From: Paraspadella gotoi
Taxonomy: Eukaryota > Chaetognatha
NCBI GenBank assembly: GCA_051294375.1
Contig: CM119264.1
Coordinates: 14,720,682 to 14,784,681 of the forward strand
Length of the DNA stretch: 64,000 bases
Direction: 5' to 3'
Below, piece by piece: positions 1-8,515 of this stretch. A program made the translations under genes and the position numbers. A model generated the notes under the pieces. The model was not told the DNA's origin. It saw only the letters and a program-made list of their open reading frames with translations, and searched no databases. Position 1 is the first letter of the stretch. Each line of letters opens with the position of its first letter.

Positions 1-304
1 AAAATAACAGGTTCTATTACTTCAAATAAATTTTTTAACAAAAAGTTCAGAAAGAGTTTGAAAACCCGGTTATTCCATACCCAGATCAAAATCAAGGCCA
101 AATAGTAAAAGTTCCACACTTTGTCTTTGTTCATGACGTAATTGAAATAAAAGTTAGAATCATTTTTCCTTCTTTGTTCACAAGTAAAATTGGCTTCGCT
201 TTTGTTATTCATCACTTTCGTTATCTGTGGTAAAAAAAGTTTTCTTTTTCGTTTCTTGCTATTATTTTTGATAAAGGAGCAACGTGAACCCAGACGCCTC
301 CTAC

Positions 305-786
305 CGAAAGATTGATGTCGCCCATGTAGTAAAACCAAAAGACGAGATAACTTCCGGCGATAATCGCAAACAAAAAACCCAAAAATGTCAAGAATCCGTC
401 GATTCTCGTGGCGAAGTAAAGAAGCGTCTCGCGTCGTCGGTTGTGCTTTCTGGGTCTCGGGTGGGTTTCCTTCGGGGGAGGAGAGAGGGGGAGGAGAGAG
501 AGAGAGTAGAGAGAGAGAGAGAGAGAGTCTGAAACTTCCTTTCATATTTGAGTTGCTCGTTGTAGTAAGGGAGTTCAATATTTCCATACGTTAAATATAT
601 CGATGGTGCGTATTTCATTGATGTTGACGTCTCGATCGTAAGCCAACTCGTAGCCTCGTTCTTCGGTATTCGTGACCCTGGTGGGCTGAGAGATAACATA
701 GACTAATCTATAATCTATTGATCGCTGTTGCGCAAATTCTTTCAAATGTTCACCCTCGAAAACAAGGTAGCGGGAGAGGACTTCAT
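305..786 (-). CDS. N-terminal exons of a multi-membrane protein, possibly ABCB-type transporter (partial)
   Basis: Three exons read leftwards and fit in phase 0: 786-754 (ATG, 11 codons), 685-590 (32 codons) and 469-305 (55 codons, ending at a GTAGGA donor). The rest of the gene lies off the left edge. The first ~55 residues are polar. A basic linker then leads to ETLLYFATRIDGFLTFLG and a strongly hydrophobic helix followed by FYYMGDI. A polar head, 'ATxxDxxLxxLG', a helix and 'MGDI' is the layout at the start of the first transmembrane domain of ABCB full transporters, which use ATP to export lipophilic compounds across the plasma membrane. No nucleotide-binding domain is in view, so the family call is tentative. 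The coding call is firmer because all three exon lengths and phases agree. Confidence 0.45.
488..530. repeat. (GA)n microsatellite
   Basis: A slightly interrupted GA tract. On the minus strand it is the pyrimidine-rich stretch just before the exon that starts at 469. Confidence 0.85.
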
Positions 787-1049
787 GTCGAGTACGATCA
801 AGAAGCTTGAATTCAACGTTTTATTAGAGATGAGATTGAGTCGTCAAAAATGTCAACGGCACCGGCTTAAAGTTAAAAAAAAAATTATTTGTCAGTTGAT
901 GATAGAGGCCAGGAAAATCAATCATTAATATTTATTTTGTCTTCCTTTTGTTCCATGACTTTCACCACCTCATCGCTCTCTCTAAGTTTCTCTCATCATT
1001 ATGGTCTAATTATCATCCTCACCAATGCTTTCATTCCTCCTCTTTTCAG

Positions 1050-1395
1050 GACCTCCGCACGGAGTTGTTGAGCCGTCGTCGAGAAAAGATCGACGTCGTC
1101 GACGATCGACTGCGTAGTCTGCGTCTCGTGGCGCCGGAAGAGAGCGCCGGCGACAAATCAGCGCCGGTCGAGGCTTTGAGGAACCGATTCCAGGCGGCTC
1201 TGTCCGGCGTTCAGTCAGCAATAGCAACGTTGGAACGGGGTACTGCTCAATCTTATTATTTAAGATTATTCTGTGGCTCGCTAAAATACTATAGAGTAAA
1301 GAAAAATCTTAATCGGAATTTTTACAAAAAAATATTTTAATTAAAGTCGCAGAAGGACTGTTGGTGACTGATGGAGAAAAAGAGCAGAAAAAGTG

Positions 1396-1466
<71 letters not shown>

Positions 1467-4145
1467 AGAGAGAGAGAGAGAAGATTTAAATTTAAAGATT
1501 TAAATTTCGCCTAATCCACCCTTCTAGACGCTTCTCGCTCGGGCGCGACTACGACTCCGCCTATGAAGACGCCGTGTCTTGGTTGGAGACGATGAACCGG
1601 AAGTTGACGACGAATCGCGACGCGAAGGGAAGCCTCGTCTCGGTGACGGAGAGATTGAGGAATCTCCAGGATCTCCATCGCGGCGTCGTCCAAGGGCGGG
1701 AGAAGTTTGACCGGTTGAGTTAAGTTATCGAAGACTTTGAAGAGTTGAACTGTTTGCTGCCATAAACTGATTTAGCTGATTTTAATAAATTTCAATTAAA
1801 AGTGATTAAATGTCGCGGAGAAGATTCAAATTGACAATTATCTTTCCAGCGTTTTTGCTTTGGGTGAAACCGTTCGGTCCCCGACGACTTCTGCACGGGA
1901 AGTCGTTCGTCAACAACTCGGGACGCTGAAGAGAGAGTGGGACAAACTCGTTGCTAATGTCACTTCCGCGTCATCGGGTCTCGAAGCCTGTTTAGAGAAG
2001 TGAGTTTTAAATGACGAAGAGAAGCGTTGATAAATATCAAAATTTAAGAATTACGTGTACAGGGAGGTCTAGCTCTTTTGGGCCTAACTTAAAAACATTG
2101 TTTGGACGGGTAAAAGTTTTTAATGACAACACAATCAATTAAAAATACTCACCTTTGTCAACCATGACCTTCTTCAAGTGTCCAGAGAGTGCGGCATATG
2201 GATTTGCGAGTACGCCTATGTGCAATGCTATAATTTCTATCACTATTTTTGTTGTCAGAAAGTTGATAGTTCTAGAGAGGATGTCTAACAGAGGGATGTC
2301 TCTATATGTAAATGGTTACTCTGATTATACATGACATCGGTTAATATAGGTTCAGTGGATATTTAATTAGTAACTTGCTTAATGGTTTGAAGGCTACTTG
2401 GACATTCTGCTTCTCTATCTTACATTGCAGTCAGAAAAATTGCTAAATTTTTAAAAAAATTATTTAAGAAGCGCCGCAAATAAATTTTATATTTTATACA
2501 AAAATCTGTTGGATTTTCCAGACGTTTTTGATATTGATCAAACGGAAATTTAACTTAGTTTCCAAAAATGGTCTCTTTTTTCTTTTATCATTAACCGTTT
2601 TTGTGCTGTAAGCACTTGCGTTAGTCCCATAAAAGCTGGACCTCCCTGTATAATATAAAATAATCATTAATCAACTTGATTTTACTAATATTCTTAATAT
2701 TTTTTTCGCAGATGGTCTGACTACGAAGAAGCCTACAGTAGCTTCATGACATGGATGGCTGAGATCGAAGCCAAAGTGGGCGTCAACCCGGAACCGGAAA
2801 TGGACGCCGAAAGACGTTTGACACAAAAGGACAAATTCAAGGTGAGACTGAAGAAAGACGTACAGGTGACTCAAATTGTTCTATTGAAGTGAGTATTTTA
2901 TTTTCTTGCGAGATTATTTTAATTTGACCCTCTTGATTTTTCACTGATTTTTGCGCTAATTAATTCGCTCGCGCTTTGACTTTTGCTCAGCACCTGCAAC
3001 GTGACATCGAGCGCCACGCGACGCACCTGACCGACGTTGAGTCGAAAGCGCGAACTCTGTTAGAAATCAGCAAAAATACAGAGGTCATTGAATCTCTGCC
3101 AAGAATCAGGGAGGAGTTTGGGCAACTGCAGACCAAAGTGAGCGCAAAAATGATGAATATTCCAATTATTTATTTATTAGGTAAAATCAATAAATACTCG
3201 ATAGACCAAAAATTAAATAAATGTTTATTGTCCTTATCTAATTATGTTGACTAGATGATTTTCTTAATTTTATCTTTTTTTCACACCTTGATTCCCTCTC
3301 TACTTAGGTGGGCATTCTGCTGGGTCGTCTCGAAGGATGGCTACAGGGCCACGAGTCTTATCAAGCCGCCCTTCAAGGGGCAGAAAATTGGTTGCTGCAA
3401 ACATCCTTTCTTCTCATGTCGCGACACAATCAGACGCGCGACACCGTATCTGGACGCCACGCCCTTCCGGTGATGCCCTCCGGAAAATCCGGTTCCATTA
3501 CGGTGCCGGGCGAGAGGGGCGCCGGTCTCCTGCCCGCCACCAAGGAGTTGGCCAAAAAGACTCTAGAGAAGCACATGGCGAGTATTCCTTTAATATGAAA
3601 CTGGAACTAGACATTTTGAATATATATTTGTGACGGTTTTCTTTTTTCAGGACTTGCTGAGAGAGATCGATACATTTCAAGCAAAGTTGGAAAGTGTTCA
3701 GGTGAGCCGAATTAAAACAAGAGCGGTATTTCCAATGTGTTGCGCCGCAGTGACTTTATTTTCACGTGTATGTTCCTTAGATCACGTGATATGACATGAC
3801 ATGATTAAAAAGTATACTATAAGTACACAATTTTTAAACGAAAATTGAATTGAGAAACTTAATTTGAACCTCAAAGGAACACAATTTTTAAACGAAAATT
3901 GAATTGAGAAACTTATTCAGGCCAAGGGTCGTCAGTTCATCGAATCTAAAAGAAACAACGAAAAAGTTCGTCTATTGGTCACCTCGCAACTTGCCAATCT
4001 GGAGGACAGTTACCTCAGCCTTCAGGTTTGAGAACGATGTTTTAATAAATAAATATTGTTTTAAAAAAATTATTTTCGTTTTCTACAGGCTACGTCGCAG
4101 CAAATCAAAGTTCTCCTGGATTATCACGACTTACAATACTTTTAA
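1050..4145 (+). CDS. Nesprin/SYNE-like spectrin-repeat rod exons (fragment)
   Basis: Exons: 1050-~1240, ~1528-1713, 1850-1999, 2712-2841, 2991-3137, 3308-3577, 3651-3701, 3921-4025 and 4089-4145 (in-frame TAA). From 1713 on, phases join without a break; the 1240/1528 junction is unresolved. The protein is helical, with spectrin-repeat marks (WSDYEEAYSSFMTWM; WLLQTSFLLMSRHN; an 'AKGRQFIES' helix; NLEDSYLSLQ). The 'WLLQ.SF.LM' block followed by 'LLREIDTFQAKLESVQAKG' closely resembles nesprin/MSP-300 rods, which link the nuclear envelope to actin. No calponin-homology or KASH domain is visible, so this is an internal fragment, a short isoform or a decaying copy. The 3577 donor appears to be GC rather than GT. 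The stop at 4143 falls early within a repeat, so the true 3' end may lie elsewhere. Confidence 0.7.
1395..1481. repeat. (GA)n microsatellite
   Basis: Interrupted GA tract in the intron between the first two spectrin-repeat exons. Confidence 0.85.
2060..2648. mobile_element. TA-flanked inverted-repeat element (MITE or dead Tc1/mariner-like)
   Basis: The ends are imperfect inverted repeats (left begins CAGGGAGGTC, right ends GACCTCCCTG) flanked by TA on both sides, as expected for a TA target duplication. The element fills most of the intron between the 1999 and 2712 exon edges. No transposase frame is evident. A shorter relative with the same termini lies at 12340-12792. Confidence 0.75.
3726..3802 (+). 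repeat. Partial copy of the GACC-tail repeat family
   Basis: The stretch containing TTCCAATGTGTTGCGCCGCA and TTTTCACGTGTAT is nearly identical to 55380-55425. Only the head of the family is present here, in the intron after the 3701 donor. A short direct repeat (ACACAATTTTTAAACG) follows at about 3828 and 3880. Confidence 0.6.
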
Positions 4146-5159
4146 AAAAACTTGTTCATTCATGTATGATGGAGTTTTTAACAGATATCGCAAACCTCTT
4201 TAACACAATTCCTATAACAAACTTCAATTATTTAATTATAAAAGAATGCTATTTATTTTTAAAAATCTTTAAATCCTTCAATTTTGTAGAAAAAATAGAT
4301 CTTTGTATTTTCAAATGGATACAATATTAACAACTACCATTAGAATTAGGTTCTAATAATTAATTCTCTTTTAAACCCTTAAAAACTATGTTCCATAGAC
4401 TTCCCGTTGAAAAACATGTATCACTGCCAATATGATAAAGTAATAACCGATATGATAACTGATATCATAACATCACCCTGTAATTGATTTCAATGAAATG
4501 CAATGAATACAAACTAAAATCGTATTTTCGATTATTTATTCACGGTTATTATGATGAATCTAAAAATGATTTCTCATGATTATGTCCCTAGTCAATAAGT
4601 TAATTCTTGATATAAGACATGCATAAGCCCATGAGTCTTGGGTCTTGGGCTTGAATGTTTTCCAGGCCCTCAAGGCGGGTTTGGCCATCCTTCAGCTTTT
4701 CGCAAGGTAGGTACCATTGGGGATGGATCCCGGTCCCTCCTGGTCATGAGCTGAGGGTATTTCGTAATGAGTTATCGACTGAAGGTGACATGTTAATAGG
4801 CGGGGTGAACAGCATTTTGACATTGGTTGACCATTTAAACTTTAGTTGAAAAGGAATTCATCTGTTTATATTATCTCCAACCATAACAAAAACGCTCTTT
4901 GATTTGGTAAAAGCAAAATGAGGATTTCAATCACGCGATGACGTGACATCGGATCGGCATGTTAGAGCGACCGAACACCAACAATTTTTGAGATTCAGTT
5001 TTAAAATAAAAATATATATCTGATTATTCAACAATGTACATGATGATAACAAGAATAAAATCCTTAAAATAAAGATTCAATCAAATTCAAACGGGCAAGC
5101 AAGTATTTTTAAGTCTGGAATTTTTTTTTGTAATAATACTTTATATGATAATCTAAAAA
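4146..5159. other. AT-rich interval with one possible exon
   Basis: Mostly AT-rich non-coding sequence. The exception is 4666-4707, which begins after TTTTCCAG, reads ALKAGLAILQLFAR and ends at a GTAGGT donor. Its phase would also accept the nesprin exon ending at 4025, so it may be an alternative or dead downstream exon. No other gene was seen. Confidence 0.4.
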
Positions 5160-5247
5160 CACTGAAGAAGGCTTGAATACCAAAGCCGAAACATGTCTGT
5201 TTAATAAAAACAAATTCGTTGAAAACTAACAAAAACTTTGTTTTTCT
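5144..5247 (+). mobile_element. Hammerhead-like repeat copy 1 with target duplication
   Basis: A ~104-base insertion flanked by the 14-base direct repeat GTAATAATACTTTA (5130-5143 and 5248-5261). It carries CTGAAGA, a stem GGCTT...AAGCC, then GAAACATGT, and a TTCGTTG near the 3' side. This is the order of a hammerhead ribozyme core (CUGANGA, stem II, GAAA) with one core base changed. The long target duplication points to a retrotransposed, non-autonomous element. Confidence 0.6.
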
Positions 5248-5422
5248 GTAATAATACTTTAATTTACTGTAATTTGTTACACCCTAACGCTACATTTAGC
5301 AACCGCGATTTTTGTTTCTTTTGCAAAATTTTTTTTTAACTGTTAATTCGTCAGTGCAACTGTAAATGATTCTACAGATGATTTGCAAGAACATTAAAAA
5401 TATTTAATTTTAACTTATGTTA

Positions 5423-5741
5423 GAAGCAGAAAATGAGACGGCGAGCAAGAATTGCCTTCGGGTGTTAAAGTACAGCAACTGCGAGCATCTTCGATTGCGC
5501 GTAAGACTAAAGCAGGCGATCGGAAGCAAAGTAAGCCTTCGTGTCGGAATCTCTCAGCGACAGCCCGATTTTTTTTTACAATGACGTCACTTATTCACAA
5601 AAAATCGAAGCCGGAACGGCAGTTGTCTTCGTTCCCTTGTCAAGTCAAAATTATTTACTCGAAAGTCACCGCATCAGTTTAAAACAGGATGAAATATTTT
5701 ACAAGCTAAATAAGCTATTTTCGAATATTAATAGCGAATAA
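5423..5741 (+). pseudogene. Unrecognised coding stretch broken at a T9 run
   Basis: A frame open from 5423 (after TTAG) reads smoothly to about 5570, and a second frame continues from the nine-T run at 5569-5577 to a stop at 5739-5741. Removing one T would give about 105 residues in a single frame. The downstream part is rich in F, Y, V and S (for example FYNDVTYSQKIEAGT) and not low-complexity. I recognise no family. Either the assembly has one extra T, or this is a genuinely frameshifted gene remnant. No start codon is assigned, so 5423 would be a 3' exon. Confidence 0.35.
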
Positions 5742-5838
5742 TGGGACTTCGTCGCTATTTTGTGTTTTCTCTATTATCGCCATAGAACAACCCATTTTGA
5801 CATCTCCCATTTCTGAGAAGTGACGCTCCTTCGTTGCC

Positions 5839-8394
5839 ATGGCTCCGACTTTGACTGACGAAGAGTTGGCGGCGCTTTTGACTCCGGGACACGATACGCC
5901 GACGGGATTTGATGGTGCCGCTTCGCTGTGGTTGATAGGAATTGCTATCAATGTCATTGGTGAGTATTGTGAGCGTTTGTGTGCATAAGAAATAATGAAA
6001 ATGAAATTAAACTATGAGACAAAAGATAGGCACTTTTCCTTCCTTTATTAAACCGCTTCTATACCGATCATCCAAACTCTAAACGTCACCATGGTTGATG
6101 ACAAAAACATAAACGCACCTGAGTCAAAACTCGACCCCAATTGCAGCACATCGAAAGATAATGAGGCCGCCCACTCGAAAATTGACGGAAACCTCAACTG
6201 GACTCCTGAAGAGGAGCTGCGCGGAATGCCGAGTGCGGGCGCGGGGAGCCGAGTCATTGGATCAGAAGCGGGCAAATCGTCAAAATTGGGCGCCAACCAG
6301 ACATTGAATCTGGACCAGAATAAAGGGCAAAAACTCGTCCCGCACTCAGTTCAGCTATCGAATACGAACAAAGCCAAAGTGACCAATATGTCCAATGTGC
6401 AAGTGTCCATTACTAGTCATGGGGAAAAGAGTAAAACGTCGACATTAGACCCGAGCAGAGCCAAGTCCAGTAAGGACAAAATAGCTTCGAGACTCGGCCA
6501 CGGTAAAGATGAAAGCAGACGAGACGCCTCAAAGGGATCTCGATTGGATCCAAGCAAAGCGACCAAGTCCGAAGCGTCCATCACGAAAAACGAAAACAAA
6601 CCTCGAGACGAAAGATCCGACTATTCCCAAGCTCTGACCGCGCCAGGCAACGACGACGGGAAAGATAGAGTGCGTGAGAGAAGCAATCAAGACCAGAAGA
6701 GCGCTCAGAGTCAGAAAACCGATTCGAAGAATTGGGAGATGGTTCACGGCACGGCCGCGACCTCTGGTGGTTCGTCGATTCCAAGTATGACGACGAAAGG
6801 CACCATCTTCAATCAGGCCGCTGGCGATAATGAAGGAGAAGAAGGTGATTTATGATATTCAGAACACGCCTTAATGATTGAAACTCTTAGCATTTTAATT
6901 CGTAGCTACATCATAGCTTTATGATTATCACAGATTGCTTTACAGGGGTGGGACCCTATATCGAGACAAAATTTAAAATCTGAATAAATATTGGTATAAT
7001 ACTCTCTCTTAGCTTTTAGACGATATATTAATTGTTTTGAAATTCTTTGTTATTATGCTTTTTTCGATGCAGCTTTTTTCGGTTTTCTTCCCGCGGTTTG
7101 GAAAAAAAATGTTTGAATGCTTATTGTTAAATCTCATTCTAATTTCTATTATATTACAGGGAAAAATATTTTTGGAAGTACTTATTTTTAGAATAATAAT
7201 TTTTCTGTCCCACCCCTGTAGACTTCTGCGCGAGTTTTAATTTTATCTCCTACATTATTAAATTCAATTATATTAATCGCGCCAAAAACCCCAGCTGTCA
7301 TTGTCGATGTCCAAGAAGAGCAGGATGACGACACTTGCTTTAAGGTACAACTACAACAAGGGTCTCATGATATGAAATTGACATTGTGTAAATCTCTCTT
7401 TTCGTTGTATTATTGCATTTAGCGAAAAATGTTAGTTTTTATTGGCTTTAACAACGATTTTATTAAACATAATATAAAACGGACATGTTTTGACTCTTGT
7501 TTTCGAGTTCTTCCATTTCACTTTCACTTATATCTCACAAGTTAAATTATTTATCTCATTTTTATTAGCTAATGTTAAGTTTCCTAAATTATTCCTATCT
7601 TTGTTGTACATTGCCAAATGTAATGATTTTTCTCTCTTTCACCCGTTTCAAATTCACTTACTTTTTCTCCTTCCCTGTCCTCCCCTTCACCTGTCCTCAT
7701 ATCAGACCAGTGACCACTATCCTTTTCTAAATTCTTTGTTGGAAACTCCCTCTCTCACCAACTCAATGTTTGTGAACTAAAGACTTAGCTAACCAAAACA
7801 CTGATGAAGACTCGAAAACAAGAGTCGAAACATGTCCGTTCTATATAATGTTAAATAAAATCGTTGTTAAAGCCAATAAAAAAAACAATCATTTTTCGCT
7901 AGATATGAAATGATAAAAATACGTAAAATGATCCATTTGTCAAATAAATAAGCTATCTTGCCCTTGACTGGTGGTTTAAGGTCTCCATCATATATTTCAT
8001 TTAAATATTTTATATACGTATAATCTAACTATTGTATCAGATCTTCAATGAACCATACGCATTTTCCAAGTTCTGTAAAAATTCTTGTCCTAAACTAATT
8101 TGGTATGATTGAAATTCAGATCGGTGCGGTAGTTTCCGTTATCGTCGCTTTTGTCTTGGGAATCATCATGGAACATTATCTGAAGTTCTTTACCCTTTTG
8201 GTGGAAGGAGGTGCTAACACTTTTTGCTCTCTCTCTGTCTCTGTCTCTTTCTCTGCCAATAAAAGAAATGCACTTTCAAACATTATAGACTATTCATTTA
8301 TTTATATCTACCAGACAAAGAGAAGGAAGAAAAAGAAGAATTGCCGAACTCGAAACCGGAGAGCGAGAGCGAAAACAGTCGTCTTCTCAAATAA
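5839..8394 (+). CDS. Small membrane protein with two alternative first exons, family unknown
   Basis: Shared exons are 7295-7344, 8120-8210 and 8315-8394 (TAA). They encode an acidic linker, a transmembrane helix (GAVVSVIVAFVLGIIM) and a Glu/Lys/Ser-rich tail ending NSRLLK. Two candidate first exons both end in phase 1 and both start at good Kozak ATGs. Exon 5839-5959 (GCCATGG) gives a 40-residue head ending in the hydrophobic LWLIGIAINVI. Exon 6091-6844 (ACCATGG) gives a 251-residue Ser/Lys/Asp-rich, probably disordered head. There is no AG between 6049 and 6091, so the second exon cannot be spliced in frame behind the first. Predicted forms are about 113 residues with two helices, or about 325 residues with one. 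I do not recognise the family. AATAAA follows at 8457. Confidence 0.6.
6943..7218. mobile_element. TA-flanked MITE with CAGGGGTGGGAC termini
   Basis: Perfect 12-base terminal inverted repeats (CAGGGGTGGGAC and GTCCCACCCCTG), flanked by TA at 6941-6942 and 7219-7220. It is 276 bases, AT-rich inside and lacks a transposase. It sits in the intron before the exon at 7295. A diverged relative starts at 26577. Confidence 0.8.
7421..7900. mobile_element. Inverted pair of hammerhead-like repeats (copy 2)
   Basis: Two ~95-base arms, 7421-7516 and ~7801-7900, are reverse complements apart from scattered changes. The right arm carries an intact CTGATGA (7801-7807), stem GACTC...GAGTC, GAAACATGTCC and a downstream ATCGTTG. 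The left arm carries the mirrored and more mutated version. The 285 bases between them are pyrimidine-rich and have no recognisable gene. Confidence 0.6.
7938..8000 (+). repeat. Fragment of a dispersed repeat
   Basis: The stretch with 'AAGC(T/C)ATCTTGCCC' and 'CTGGTGGTTTAAGG' matches 18565-18610. It is a short intronic fragment of the longer copy there. Confidence 0.5.
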
Positions 8395-8456
8395 GCTAAT
8401 TTCTTTTTAATGTGCGGGTTTTTTTTAAAATGAAAACATTTGATTGTTTCGAAGCG

Positions 8457-8462
8457 AATAAA
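8457..8462 (+). terminator. Polyadenylation signal AATAAA
   Basis: Lies 63 bases after the stop at 8392-8394 of the small membrane protein gene. Confidence 0.5.
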
Positions 8463-8515
8463 GTAAAATGTTTTTCGACATTCGATTTCTGCGGTTTTTA
8501 CGGCGACTCCGCTCT

